NCBI GenBank assembly: GCA_017457225.1
Contig: JAFTHW010000004.1
Coordinates: 43,919-107,918, forward strand
Direction of reading: 5' to 3'
Source of the DNA: Clostridia bacterium
GTDB taxonomy: Bacteria > Bacillota > Clostridia > Christensenellales > Borkfalkiaceae
DNA: 64,000 nucleotides
The notes under the pieces were generated by a model. It did no database searches. It was not told the origin of the DNA and worked only from the letters and a program-made list of their open reading frames with translations. Every line of letters begins with the position of its first letter. Within the stretch, counting starts at the first letter, position 1. This document shows, piece by piece, positions 41,554 through 50,502 of the stretch. The position numbers and the translations under genes are program-made.

Positions 41554-42750
41554 TTACCAAGCATTGAGCTTTGCGCCCTCTTTCAAAAGATATTCGTTTG
41601 ATAAATCGCGGTAGGTGTTCGTCAAAACGCCGCTTGAATGTCCTACAAACTCATCACGAGCAGGTGGAGCAACGCCCATTTCGTCGCAACGTGTATAAAA
41701 CGTCGTTCGTAAATCGTAGAGCTTATGCCCCGGCAGGGCTTTTTTTATTGCTCGTCGTAGCATATCTAAATTCGGGATAGAGAAAACGCCGTCGGCAGGC
41801 AGGAACGGGCGCAAGCGGTTAATAATCGGGATATATTTATATTCGACCTTTCCACCTTTCCTTTTGGAGTTTATCGCCTTTATAAAATCGCCGTGAATTT
41901 GGGCTGTTTCAAGCTCGTTCGGGCGCAATCCACAATATAACGCAAGGGCGGCGGACACCTCAAAAATAGAGCCTTTTAACGCATTGAAAAGCATTGTTTC
42001 GTCTGCTTTTGTTAGTGCCTGTCCATTTTTCCTTTCGTGTTGTACATGAAGAATAAGCGCAAGTGGATTACGTTCAATTAGAGCGTGAGCAATAGCATTT
42101 TTGAAAATACCGTTTAATATCGAATGCAGGTCATCGGCGGTTTTGCCTTTGCCTTGCCCCTTTACCTCGTTAATGATTGTTTTGCAATCGGACGGGGTTA
42201 TTTTTATTAACGGCGTTTCCTTAAAGCGTGGGAATAAATAACGGTTGAATAAATACAGGCTGTTTTCGTAGTGTTTCGGGGAAACCTTTTCCTTTTTGAA
42301 GTTCTCGAAATGGTAAAGGGAAAAGGCGGTAAACGTTGCGGGGATCTCCGAGCCGCCGCCCGTTTCCTTATGGGTAGGTTGCGCGGTTTTCAATTTTTCA
42401 ATGAAATTCGCCTTTGCGATCTCGATTGTTTTTCCGCAGGCGTGGACGTCGTAACCGTCGCGCCTATATCGTATTTCGTATGTCGTGCCGTCTTTCCCGC
42501 TTTGTCGCGTGCGTAGGCGGCAACGTTTATTTTGTAGAATTATCAAACGTCTAAACGTTTTCGGCATTGTTTTAATCTCCTCGTCGGTAAATTCCACAAT
42601 GCCCCATTTTGCAAGCCCTTTTGCCTTTATTTCGTCCTTTTGACCGCCGCCTGCCTTGTTGTTTTGGTTGGATAATGCGGCGGCTAAAATGCCCGCATAA
42701 TCGCGATCATCGAACACTTTTATTTTGTTGTCGCTGTCGTTGTTATTCAT
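41554..42750 (-). CDS. int: tyrosine recombinase / integrase of element 1
   Basis: The 398-residue protein has an N-terminal arm-binding domain (about 50-110; RQSGKDGTTYEIRYRRDGYD), a SAM-like core-binding domain (about 150-235) and the catalytic domain with Arg in YCGLRPNELE, the DLRTTF box, the VGHSS box and the Tyr in TNTYRDL. It should join attP to the tRNA-Leu 3' end; it lies 120 bp from attL as expected. Its start overlaps the end of the DinD-like gene, suggesting coupling. Confidence 0.92.
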   Translation of the reverse strand: MNNNDSDNKIKVFDDRDYAGILAAALSNQNNKAGGGQKDEIKAKGLAKWGIVEFTDEEIKTMPKTFRRLIILQNKRCRLRTRQSGKDGTTYEIRYRRDGYDVHACGKTIEIAKANFIEKLKTAQPTHKETGGGSEIPATFTAFSLYHFENFKKEKVSPKHYENSLYLFNRYLFPRFKETPLIKITPSDCKTIINEVKGQGKGKTADDLHSILNGIFKNAIAHALIERNPLALILHVQHERKNGQALTKADETMLFNALKGSIFEVSAALALYCGLRPNELETAQIHGDFIKAINSKRKGGKVEYKYIPIINRLRPFLPADGVFSIPNLDMLRRAIKKALPGHKLYDLRTTFYTRCDEMGVAPPARDEFVGHSSGVLTNTYRDLSNEYLLKEGAKLNAW

Positions 42751-43597
42751 CGTCCGTTTCGTCTATCTTTTCTTGTTTTGTCGTTGTGAGCAGGTCAACG
42801 TCGTTTGCGTTGAGAGGGGAAACAACCGATTGCCCAAGCCGTTTTTCAATATCTCGCCGTGCGTTCCTCGCAACCTTTCCACCGTCGCGGGCAATCTTGC
42901 GGCTTTCGTCGAACGTTTCGGGCTGTTCCTGTTTGGAAAACGCCGTCGTCGTAACCTCTGCAAGCATATTCAAAGCAAGTTCAATATCGGTCATATTATC
43001 CCGCAGGCTTTCTTTTTTCAAGCCTTTAAGCTCCTTATATTCGCGGACAGTTTTTCCGCTCCACGCTTTCGTCATTTCGCTTGTAAGTATGGCATATTCC
43101 CGATCGGTTTCAATTCCACGTGCGCGCCACTCGTCCGTCAATTTCTTTCTTGCCCGTATCGTTTGCATACGTTGGTTTATCCATTCATCGGAATAGCCCT
43201 TTTGACGGTAGAAGTCCGCGCCGCGCTTAAAAGCCTTTTCGGGGTCTGCGATCTCGTCGAGCCTTTCCGCGCCTACTTGTGCAAGCCACATTTTGAACGG
43301 TTCGGCTTTTGGCGACGGTATCGACTGAACAAGGCGCAAAATGCCTTTTGTGGACAATACGTCCGTCATACGCATTTTACCGTCGGCGGCGGGCATTTTC
43401 AACCCGTGACAATTTGTCACGGTTTCGTTTCCCTCGTCTTTTAGACGTTGTTTGAGCTTGCGCCAATATGCGGGCGGGTCAATACTTTCCGTCAGAACGG
43501 CGACAACGTCCACGACGGCAAAATACCATTCTTCCTCGTCGGCATTCCAAGACGTGCGGATTTGTTTTTCGTTGAAAAGTTTTAATTTCGTTTCCAT
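42743..43597 (-). CDS. DinD-like / BRO-N domain protein
   Basis: The 284-residue protein has a BRO-N domain in the first 110 residues (IRTSWNADEEEWYFAVVDVV, then YWRKLKQRLKDEG) and a C-terminal region like DNA-damage-inducible protein D (KTVREYKELKGLKKESLRDN, then LNMLAEVTTTAFS). DinD of E. coli is an SOS protein that inhibits RecA filaments; BRO-N domains often belong to phage antirepressors. The ATG at 43597 is preceded by AAAGGAG. It lies between integrase and repressor, so a role in induction is inferred. Confidence 0.75.
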   Translation of the reverse strand: METKLKLFNEKQIRTSWNADEEEWYFAVVDVVAVLTESIDPPAYWRKLKQRLKDEGNETVTNCHGLKMPAADGKMRMTDVLSTKGILRLVQSIPSPKAEPFKMWLAQVGAERLDEIADPEKAFKRGADFYRQKGYSDEWINQRMQTIRARKKLTDEWRARGIETDREYAILTSEMTKAWSGKTVREYKELKGLKKESLRDNMTDIELALNMLAEVTTTAFSKQEQPETFDESRKIARDGGKVARNARRDIEKRLGQSVVSPLNANDVDLLTTTKQEKIDETDDE

Positions 43598-43760
43598 TGT
43601 CTTTTTCTCCTTTGCTTTATTTGAAATAATTTCCACGCCGTTTTTAATGCGTAAAATGAACGTAGAACGGCGTTTTTATTTTCGTGATAGTTTCCTTATC
43701 GTGGATATTTTCACGCGCCCACGCTTTGAAAAACGGCATTAAAAACAAAATGGGCGGCGG

Positions 43761-44585
43761 TTAAAGGGAAATGCGCACCTCTACAACCTTTCCGAGTATA
43801 AGAAAATCTGCGCCTTTCAAAACAGGAATCGGTTCGTAGGCGGGATTTTCGGGCATTAAGAAAATGCTATCCCCATACATTTTGAAACGTTTGACGGTGC
43901 TTTCTCCATTGATCAGAGCAACGACAATATCGCCGTTTTCGGCATAAGATTGTTTATGCACCACTAAAACCGATTTATCGCGTATGCCCGCATTTATCAT
44001 ACTATCGCCGTGAACGCGCAAAGCAAAATAATTTTCTTTCGGCTTATAGCTGATATAAATATATCCCTCTAAATTCTCTTGACTTTCAAGCGGTATTCCT
44101 GCAACCACTCGACCGAGCAAGGGGATCGCGTAACGGTCATTTAATTCAACCTCGTTTTCAATAACGGGGCTTTTTTTATTTTCCGTTCTACCAAGTAAAT
44201 AATCAACCGATACCCCGAAATAGTCCGCTATGTTTTTTAACATATCGCTGTCGGGTTGTCTTTTCCCTGTTTCCCACATAGCAACCGCACCGTGCGAAAC
44301 GCTCAAAGCTTTTGAAAGTTCGATTTGTGTGAGATTATTTTTTTTTCTAAGCGTTTTTAAGATGAAAGAAAAATCCGTATTATATTCTTCGCACAAATTT
44401 TCAATGCCTGTAATTTCATTAAAAGAAACACCGTATTTGTTACATAAAATTGTAAGCGTTTCAATAGAGGGTTGGGCTGTCCCACACTCGTATTTTGAGT
44501 ATGCCGCTTGCGTGATTGAAAGCCATTTCGCTACCTGCGCTTGTGTTTTTCCGTGTAAAATTCTTAATTCTTTTAATCGGTTCAT
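43761..44585 (-). CDS. phage repressor, two HTH domains fused to S24 peptidase
   Basis: The 274-residue protein has two XRE-type HTH domains in tandem (about 5-58, GKTQAQVAKWLSITQAAYSK; about 74-130, NLTQIELSKALSVSHGAVAM) and a LexA/CI-type S24 domain with cleavage site VAG (about 161-163), catalytic Ser in HGDSM (195) and Lys in STVKRF (232). It should hold the element silent and self-cleave under RecA. The ATG at 44585 is preceded by GGAGG. It is divergent from the gene at 44757. Confidence 0.9.
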   Translation of the reverse strand: MNRLKELRILHGKTQAQVAKWLSITQAAYSKYECGTAQPSIETLTILCNKYGVSFNEITGIENLCEEYNTDFSFILKTLRKKNNLTQIELSKALSVSHGAVAMWETGKRQPDSDMLKNIADYFGVSVDYLLGRTENKKSPVIENEVELNDRYAIPLLGRVVAGIPLESQENLEGYIYISYKPKENYFALRVHGDSMINAGIRDKSVLVVHKQSYAENGDIVVALINGESTVKRFKMYGDSIFLMPENPAYEPIPVLKGADFLILGKVVEVRISL

Positions 44586-44756
44586 TGTAAAACCTCCAAA
44601 ATATCTTTGTATATTCATTATACAACTTTTAGTAATAAAAAGAAAGTGTTTTTAATAAAAAATATACTATTTTTGGTTGTATTTTGCTTGATTATTTTAA
44701 CTGAACGTGATAATATAATAATATCGGTTGTAAAAAACAGCGACGGAGGTATTAAA
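44586..44756. promoter_or_regulatory. divergent operator-promoter region of element 1
   Basis: Leftward TATAAT (complement of about 44615-44620) and rightward TTGATT-N17-TAATAT before 44757 flank the region. The inverted half-sites ACAAC (44620s) and GGTTGTA (near 44676 and 44727) are candidate repressor sites. Confidence 0.5.
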
Positions 44757-44957
44757 ATGTTTAAGAAACTTTTAGCAAATTGTGAAGTAAAACAAGAAAT
44801 GTTGGCGAAACAGTTAAACGTTACGCAAGCACTTGTTTCAAAGTGGGTAACGGGTAAAGGCGTACCGAAAGTTACAATGGTTGCGGATATAGCCGCCGCC
44901 CTCGATGTTTCGATTGAAACGGTTGTTGCGTGCTTTACGAGGAAGAAGGGAGAATAA
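44757..44957 (+). CDS. small XRE/Cro-like regulator
   Basis: The 66-residue protein is a single HTH (MFKKLLANCEVKQEMLAKQL, then NVTQALVSKWVTGKGVPKVT). Its place opposite the repressor is that of Cro. GGAGG lies 7 nt before the ATG. It heads the early operon. Confidence 0.8.
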   Translation: MFKKLLANCEVKQEMLAKQLNVTQALVSKWVTGKGVPKVTMVADIAAALDVSIETVVACFTRKKGE

Positions 44958-44962
44958 AAGAG

Positions 44963-45358
44963 ATGGAAAACGTACTGAAAAATGAAGAAGTAAACGCCCT
45001 TTCGCGGGGCATAGAGAACGGAACGCCGCTTGAAGAATTGGCGGCGCAATTTAACGCGCTCATTGAAAAAATGATTGCAAACCCTACAGCATACGAAAGA
45101 CCGCGCCCCCGCGTTGCTTATGCGGGTATTAAGTTCAAACGGAGCGAATGCCGGGGAATGGAAAAGACGTTTAGAAAGGAATTTGCGGCGGTGGGCAGAG
45201 TGGCCCGCGTAAGTAAGCGCGAGAACGACGACGGGCGAACGTTTACATACACGATTTTGTATAACTCAAACGCCTATAATTTCCGCGTTTCCTCTACCGA
45301 TTTACGAGAGGCAAAGCGGCTGTTCGTGGAAGAAACACACAAGGGGGCGAGAGTATGA
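44963..45358 (+). CDS. free-standing integrase arm-binding domain homologue
   Basis: The 131-residue protein is not a full integrase but its region 50-125 (GIKFKRSECRGMEKTFRKEF, RVSKRENDDGRTFTYTILY, AYNFRVSSTDLREAKRLFVE) matches the N-terminal arm-binding domain of the integrase of element 2 (IKFTKEEVANMAETLKKEF, YEIRYRRNGYNISASSKDI, KEAKRKFIEM) and less closely that of element 1. Such domains bind arm sites of att DNA. The gene lies 5 bp after the Cro-like gene. Acting as a directionality or competitor protein is inference. AAAGAG precedes the ATG. Confidence 0.7.
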   Translation: MENVLKNEEVNALSRGIENGTPLEELAAQFNALIEKMIANPTAYERPRPRVAYAGIKFKRSECRGMEKTFRKEFAAVGRVARVSKRENDDGRTFTYTILYNSNAYNFRVSSTDLREAKRLFVEETHKGARV

Positions 45359-45597
45359 AAAGCGGATTAGAAAAAAAGCCGACACAATGTAGCCGCCTTG
45401 TGAAGTTTATTGAAATGTACGGGAGCATTAGCACAATGCAGGCGATCGTCGAATTGGGCATTATCAACCCGTCGGCGCGTGTTATGGAATTACGGGCGGC
45501 GGGAATCAACGTTATAACGACGATAACCGAGGGGCGCAACCGTTTTGATGAGCCTTGCCGTTATGCCGTCTATACCATCAAAAAGGACGGTGTTTGA
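45355..45597 (+). CDS. helix-turn-helix protein (HTH_39-like)
   Basis: The 80-residue protein (CSRLVKFIEMYGSISTMQAI, then VELGIINPSARVMELRAAGI) has the winged-helix pattern of small phage proteins grouped as HTH_39. It overlaps the upstream gene by 4 bp (ATGA). DNA binding is inferred. Confidence 0.7.
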   Translation: MKSGLEKKPTQCSRLVKFIEMYGSISTMQAIVELGIINPSARVMELRAAGINVITTITEGRNRFDEPCRYAVYTIKKDGV

Positions 45598-45599
45598 CA

Positions 45600-46325
45600 A
45601 TGGATAGTGTGAAATGGATTAAGATTTGCACGGATATTTTCGACGATGAAAAAATGTGCTTAATCGAAAGTATGCCGAATACTGACGGAATAATTGTTTG
45701 TTGGTTCAAGTTGCTTTGTATGGCAGGCAAGCAAAACAATAGCGGCGTGTTTATGTTTAATAAAATCGCCTACACGGACGAAATGCTTGCAACGATTTTC
45801 CGCCGCCCTATCGAATTAGTGCGCCTTTCCCTTGAAACGTTTGTTTCTTTTGGTATGGTGGAAATTGTCGATAACGTCTATACAATCCCGAATTGGGAAA
45901 AACACCAAAGCCTTGACGCATTAGAAACAGCAAGAGAAAAAACACGTCAGCGTGTTGCGGCGTTCCGAGCGAAACAAAAGCAGCTTGCAAATGGTAACGC
46001 TACAAGTAACGTTACAGTAACGGCGTGTAACGTCGTAGAAGAAGATATAGAAGAAGAAAAGAAAGAAAGTAAAAAGAAAGAAACGGCACGCCGTTTCACT
46101 CCCCCCACCATTGAAGAAGTACGCGCCTATTGTGAAGAACGCGGAAACAACGTAAGCCCCGAAAGGTTTATTGATTATTACTCGTCCATTGGTTGGAAAG
46201 TTGGTAAAAACTCAATGAAAGATTGGCGGGCGGCGGTTAGAACGTGGGAGAGAAAAGAAACACCCAAGCAGGAGCAGGAAACAACCGAGCCGCGTAAAAC
46301 AGCGTACTTTTGGGAGGGCGATTGA
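45600..46325 (+). CDS. phage replisome organiser-like protein
   Basis: The 241-residue protein opens with VKWIKICTDIFDDEKMCLIE, the start of the phage replisome organiser N-terminal domain, a winged helix (about 5-100) that binds the element origin. A polar linker with a K/E run follows and a C-terminal helical domain (about 165-225; TPPTIEEVRAYCEERGNNVS). The ATG is 2 bp after the previous stop; the frame overlaps the helicase gene by one base (TGATG). Confidence 0.85.
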   Translation: MDSVKWIKICTDIFDDEKMCLIESMPNTDGIIVCWFKLLCMAGKQNNSGVFMFNKIAYTDEMLATIFRRPIELVRLSLETFVSFGMVEIVDNVYTIPNWEKHQSLDALETAREKTRQRVAAFRAKQKQLANGNATSNVTVTACNVVEEDIEEEKKESKKKETARRFTPPTIEEVRAYCEERGNNVSPERFIDYYSSIGWKVGKNSMKDWRAAVRTWERKETPKQEQETTEPRKTAYFWEGD

Positions 46326-47296
46326 TGGAATATGACCTTATCCCCTTTGACGAAATAGAAGTTGTTGATTTTGACGAAACGCAATACTTAAAAACGGGCA
46401 TAAAACAGCTTGATAAAATGATATGCGGTTTCGGGTTGGGTCAGCTCGTCGTTTTGACGGGACCGCGTGCAGGCGGAAAAACAACGTTAATCGGCAACGT
46501 TATTTGCAATTTCATTGAGCAAGGACATTACGGCTTTTTATTCTCTTTCGAGATGGCAAACCCGCGTTTGCGGCGTTGGTTGACGTTGCAGGCGTTAGGT
46601 AAAGACAATCTGAAAGAACGGCGCACACAAACGGGGCGGACTATATCCTATCCCGCAAGCAAAGAGAAAGAGCAGGCGGCGGCAAGTTGGATAGGCAAGC
46701 GGTTGCGGGTTTTTAATAACGCGGGCTTTAACAAAAATAACATAATGAATTTGATTAAACGCTATATCAAAGAGATCCCGCAAACAAAATTTATCGTGCT
46801 TGACAACCTTATGAAGATTGACTTTTCGGGCGGCGGCGATCAAAAGTATTCACGCCAAAGCGAATTTGTCAAAGAGTTGCAGGCGTTCGCGCAGGCAAAC
46901 AATATTTGCGTTATTCTCGTAGCGCACCCGAACAAGGTTAAAACGATACCCCGCATTGAGGACGTAGGCGGGAGCGGGGATATTATCAACACCGCCGACA
47001 CCGTCGTTTTCGTGCATAGGGTAACAACGGATTTCAAGAAACGTGCTATTGACGAGCTGAAATGGGAAGTAACCGCCCCCGAATTTAAGGCGGACAACCT
47101 TATTGAAGTTGTGAAAGACCGCGAATTTGGCGACGATAACAGCTTTATAGCGGTATATTTCGAGCCGAAAGCAAAGCGATTTTTGAATAAACGCGACGAA
47201 AACGCGGTTTATGGTTTTGATATTCGCACCTATCAACCAAAAATGCGCCCGACCTTAACGGAGATAACGGACGATGACGGAGAAATCCCCTTTTAA
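46325..47296 (+). CDS. DnaB-like replicative helicase core (RecA fold)
   Basis: The 323-residue protein has Walker A GPRAGGKTT (46-54), Walker B KFIVLDNLMKID, the motif ILVAHPNK and a final SFIAVYFEPKAKRF. It is the C-terminal ATPase part of a DnaB family helicase without the N-terminal primase-binding domain. With the initiator before it, it forms the replication module. Confidence 0.85.
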   Translation: MEYDLIPFDEIEVVDFDETQYLKTGIKQLDKMICGFGLGQLVVLTGPRAGGKTTLIGNVICNFIEQGHYGFLFSFEMANPRLRRWLTLQALGKDNLKERRTQTGRTISYPASKEKEQAAASWIGKRLRVFNNAGFNKNNIMNLIKRYIKEIPQTKFIVLDNLMKIDFSGGGDQKYSRQSEFVKELQAFAQANNICVILVAHPNKVKTIPRIEDVGGSGDIINTADTVVFVHRVTTDFKKRAIDELKWEVTAPEFKADNLIEVVKDREFGDDNSFIAVYFEPKAKRFLNKRDENAVYGFDIRTYQPKMRPTLTEITDDDGEIPF

Positions 47297-47708
47297 TAAA
47301 AGCGGCAATTCGGGCGGCGGCTTTGATTTCTATGATTTCAAAACCGCCCTTGCGAAACAATACGGCGTACAAAATGCGGAGTTTTTCGCGGCGGCGTGGC
47401 GGGAGCTTTCCGACGTTTGTTTCGAGATTGCAAGCCGATATTCAAAGCTTGTTGCGTGGTGCGATAAAGAGATACGGCAAGCGGGCGGAATTATCAACGC
47501 CTTTTCCCCTGCGGATAAAACGGCGGACTATACGACGGAGCATGCGAAATTATGGCGGGAGCAAGTGCATTACGTTGCGGAATTGGTATATTTTCGGGGG
47601 TTGCTTTTAGACCATCGAACAACGAACAAACAACGGGAAAATATCGAATATACCATTTGCAAATTGTACGGCATACATTACAGCGAACATTTAGAGGATT
47701 ACGTATGA
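47274..47708 (+). CDS. hypothetical element protein
   Basis: The 144-residue, mostly helical protein starts with a Ser/Gly-rich stretch and has no known domain (FYDFKTALAKQYGVQNAEFF). It overlaps the helicase gene by 23 bp and the next by 4 bp, which suggests translational coupling. The function is not recognised. Confidence 0.6.
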   Translation: MTEKSPFNKSGNSGGGFDFYDFKTALAKQYGVQNAEFFAAAWRELSDVCFEIASRYSKLVAWCDKEIRQAGGIINAFSPADKTADYTTEHAKLWREQVHYVAELVYFRGLLLDHRTTNKQRENIEYTICKLYGIHYSEHLEDYV

Positions 47709-47920
47709 ACACACAATTTATACAGGACATTATCAGAGAGTTAAAAACGGAGCTTTACCACGCCAAGAAAAAGGCGCGTGCTTTGAGTGCAACGGACGAG
47801 GCGCAACTGTACTATAACGGCGTGATCGTCGGCTTGCAGGTTTCCATCGGCAAATATGAACAATGGCTTTATAACGTGCAACCGAAAGCCAAGAAACAGC
47901 GCAAACGCAAAGGAGCTTGA
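47705..47920 (+). CDS. small helical element protein with basic tail
   Basis: The 71-residue protein is helical (FIQDIIRELKTELYHAKKKA) with the basic end KAKKQRKRKGA. It overlaps the previous gene by ATGA-type coupling. Unknown function. Confidence 0.55.
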   Translation: MNTQFIQDIIRELKTELYHAKKKARALSATDEAQLYYNGVIVGLQVSIGKYEQWLYNVQPKAKKQRKRKGA

Positions 47921-47923
47921 ACA

Positions 47924-48139
47924 ATGGGCAGGACAAACAAAAGCGGTAAGATTTATAAACCGCCCGAAAACGAAATATATTCCCCACGGGTGGAAAAGGC
48001 AATCGTCGAAATATGTTTGTTTTGCCCTTTGCCCGTCAAAAAATGCCGTCCGCACGTTTGCAAACGGTATCGCGAAGAAGTGCGAAAAATCAAAGAACAG
48101 GAGAAAACGAGAAATGACAAAAAAGAAAAATGCGCTTAA
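47924..48139 (+). CDS. small Cys-containing element protein
   Basis: The 71-residue protein has CLFCPLPVKKCRPHVC, a possible zinc site, and a basic helical end. Unknown function; three bases after the previous gene. Confidence 0.55.
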   Translation: MGRTNKSGKIYKPPENEIYSPRVEKAIVEICLFCPLPVKKCRPHVCKRYREEVRKIKEQEKTRNDKKEKCA

Positions 48140-48333
48140 TCATCAACGAAATAGTGAAACCCGATGAACGGATAACGGGCGCGGAGTTTGTAAACCGTCT
48201 TTGTGAGAAGATAGGAGAGCAACCGACGTTGAAGAAAAGCAAGCCCTATTTCAAGGTTTTGAAAAAGTGGTTGAAACAGGAAGAAAAACGCAATAGAGAT
48301 AAGCGGCCCGAAGATATTATTTTCGAGGTGTAA
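48130..48333 (+). CDS. small basic element protein
   Basis: The 67-residue protein (MRLIINEIVKPDERITGAEF) overlaps the previous gene by 10 bp. No domain is recognised. Confidence 0.5.
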   Translation: MRLIINEIVKPDERITGAEFVNRLCEKIGEQPTLKKSKPYFKVLKKWLKQEEKRNRDKRPEDIIFEV

Positions 48334-48337
48334 GGAA

Positions 48338-48652
48338 ATGCACGTTGACGAAGTAGGGCGGCGGCTTGACGAAATACGGGATATTTGGGCGGAAGTGCGG
48401 CGGCTTAATATTCCCTATTCGGCGGTATCAAAGGACGACCAAGAGCAAATGCAAGTGCTTATAGAAACGCTTTTTGACCGTTACGAAGAGGCGATAGAAA
48501 ACGACGTCGAATATATCAACCATATCCGAAAGCCCCTAAACCGTTTGAAATTCGAGTTGCAACGGTGGATTTCCTACTATTGGAAAGACGACGAGCGCAA
48601 ATGGCCGCATTTTGTAAATTGGTATGCTTTTCACTCTCCGAAATGGAAATAA
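48338..48652 (+). CDS. hypothetical element protein
   Basis: The 104-residue protein is helical and Trp/Tyr-rich at the end (FELQRWISYYWKDDERKWPH). It follows the previous gene by 4 bp with AAGG before the ATG. Not recognised. The 240 bp after it hold no clear gene. Confidence 0.55.
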   Translation: MHVDEVGRRLDEIRDIWAEVRRLNIPYSAVSKDDQEQMQVLIETLFDRYEEAIENDVEYINHIRKPLNRLKFELQRWISYYWKDDERKWPHFVNWYAFHSPKWK

Positions 48653-48894
48653 AAAGTTTCAAAAAGTTTCAAAAAAAAGATTTCGCCGCCCTCTCGTGCA
48701 TTATGCGCAAGGGTGCTTGCGTGCGCGGACACGCGAAAAAGATTTTGCGCTTGATTACTTTCACACGCGCGATATAGGCGGAAAAACGGGGGCAATTTTG
48801 CAGTTGATTGCAAGATCCGCCGCCCCATCGGCGCGACCTATCCCGAAAAATAATTGTTTTGACGATGGAAAACGATATTTCGACGGGGTGCAGT

Positions 48895-49293
48895 ATGACG
48901 GAAAAAGAACGGTATATAAAACAAGCGTTCAAACACTACAACGAGAACAAAAAACGCCTGCGTGAGCTTTCATTTGACGGCGTGCGCGGCGTGGATTATT
49001 CCAAAGCAAGAACAGGCAAAGCAACGCCGCAGGGCAACGAAACCGCCCTTGTTCGATATTTGGACGAAAAGCGGACTATCGAAAAGCAGGTTGAAATTGT
49101 TGACCGCGTTTTGTGGTTTTACCGATTGGACGGCAAAGGAAAGGACGAATACATTACGCAACGTTATTTGAAAGGAAAGAAAGTTTTTCAAGTTGCGATG
49201 GATTTATATATTTCCGATCGCACGTTGTTGCATTGGAATAAAGACATTGAGGCAACGGCGGCGCGTTGTGCTGATTTGTTCAATTTGTGGTGA
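48895..49293 (+). CDS. ArpU/RinA-like late transcription regulator, copy 1
   Basis: The 132-residue protein (MTEKERYIKQAFKHYNENKK; VEIVDRVLWFYRLDGKGKDE; AMDLYISDRTLLHWNKDIEA) has the sigma-region-4-like helix-turn-helix end of the ArpU family, which switches on late genes in phages. An earlier start at 48865 is possible. A paralogue with the same neighbour gene lies at 51234. Confidence 0.65.
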   Translation: MTEKERYIKQAFKHYNENKKRLRELSFDGVRGVDYSKARTGKATPQGNETALVRYLDEKRTIEKQVEIVDRVLWFYRLDGKGKDEYITQRYLKGKKVFQVAMDLYISDRTLLHWNKDIEATAARCADLFNLW

Positions 49294-49303
49294 GGTGCAG
49301 AAG

Positions 49304-49522
49304 ATGAACACAAGCGGAATTTATCAAAGCCCGAAACAAAAGAGATTCGCCGACGTGCGCGAACGGTTGCTTGACCTTTGCGAACGAGTGGAAAACGGCG
49401 GAGAGATAACCAAAGCCGAAAAATATTTTTATTGCTCCCTTTGTTATTTCCAAGACCGCGACGGGAACGACGGAGCGATTGACGAGTTTTTGAACGTTGT
49501 ACAGGCGGCGGGGCTATTATGA
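49304..49522 (+). CDS. small element protein, copy 1 (GIYQSP type)
   Basis: The 72-residue protein (MNTSGIYQSPKQKRFADVRE; YFYCSLCYFQDRDGNDGAID) is about 65 percent identical by eye to the protein at 51655. It follows the ArpU-like gene in both copies. The function is unknown. Confidence 0.6.
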   Translation: MNTSGIYQSPKQKRFADVRERLLDLCERVENGGEITKAEKYFYCSLCYFQDRDGNDGAIDEFLNVVQAAGLL

Positions 49523-49845
49523 AAGACAAACAAACCATTTCAACAATACGCGCCTTTTTGCGTGATTATCCCCGGCGTAAGGCATTAGCCGCCGCCCATT
49601 TGGAACAATCGAACGGCGAACAATCGGAGAGCCTGCGGGCGTTTATGGCGTGGAATGAGCGCATAGACAAGGCTTTTACGGTCATTGACGAGCCTTTGCG
49701 CGTTGGTATGTTCCAAGACATAGCAAGCGGCAAGGGATATAAGGCAAGCCCTTTGCGGGAACGCTTGACGATCCACCGCTACCACGCCGCCAAAAATAAG
49801 GTTTTGGAGAGTTTGGCGCGGGAATTGAATTTGATTTTAATATGA
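49519..49845 (+). CDS. sigma-like/ArpU-type small regulator
   Basis: The 108-residue protein overlaps the previous gene by 4 bp. Its end (LRERLTIHRYHAAKNKVLES) looks like the helix that follows an HTH in phage RinA/ArpU-type proteins. This is a weak inference. Confidence 0.45.
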   Translation: MKDKQTISTIRAFLRDYPRRKALAAAHLEQSNGEQSESLRAFMAWNERIDKAFTVIDEPLRVGMFQDIASGKGYKASPLRERLTIHRYHAAKNKVLESLARELNLILI

Positions 49846-50161
49846 TTTTTGATTTCGCGATTTTATGCGTGAGCCTGCGCCCCCGTTGACGTTTTCCGAG
49901 CGTGTAGAGATTTCCGCCGCCCCTACCCCGTTTTGTTGCAAAAATGCGCTTTTCGGTAAGCAGGTTAAGAAAACCGCAACAAAGCACGATTTCGGGGGTG
50001 TTCGATAAGCAGGAAACCTGCCTTTTCGTTCGGTATTAAAAAACAAGCGATTTACGGCGCGATTTTATCACGGACGGGGAAATTATCAAGGACAAGGCAA
50101 ACGCGCGAAATACGCGATACAAACACAATAGAACGAATTAAAAACAGGAGAATAAAGAATT
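49846..50161. other. gap without a convincing gene
   Basis: The 316 bp hold a GCAGG/CCTGC hairpin followed by TTTT (near 50008) and the 27-bp segment from about 50071 that recurs near 54411. A 47-codon frame at 49866 has no ribosome site. This is where structural genes would be expected. Confidence 0.5.
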
Positions 50162-50398
50162 ATGATTTACATTAACGACCATTTACGCATTAAGGTATTA
50201 GATGATAGGAATTTGCAATTAGAAGAATACCGAGAGGGAAAAAGCGCAAGCGGAAAGAAAGGCGCGTTGTTAGGTGCATTGTCTAAACAGCTTTTCGATA
50301 GCGCACAAAACGAAATGACGATTAAGGAAGTGATCGCCAAAATCGACGAGGCGCGGGCGGAGATTCTCCAAGCGGTCGGAGAATTGAAAAACGGATAA
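50162..50398 (+). CDS. small element protein, copy 1 (MIYIN type)
   Basis: The 78-residue protein (MIYINDHLRIKVLDDRNLQL; ALSKQLFDSAQNEMTIKEVI) matches the protein at 54490, also in the 55 bp of DNA after the stop. The C-terminal helix is amphipathic. Unknown function; it may be a tail accessory protein. Confidence 0.6.
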   Translation: MIYINDHLRIKVLDDRNLQLEEYREGKSASGKKGALLGALSKQLFDSAQNEMTIKEVIAKIDEARAEILQAVGELKNG

Positions 50399-50502
50399 TT
50401 TCGGCAGTTTCGGCTGCCTAAAAATGCGCGCGTATGCGTGAGAGCGTGAGCGCAGGAAGGAAGTGAAAAAATTCTAAAAATAAAATTATAGGAGAAGAAA
50501 AA

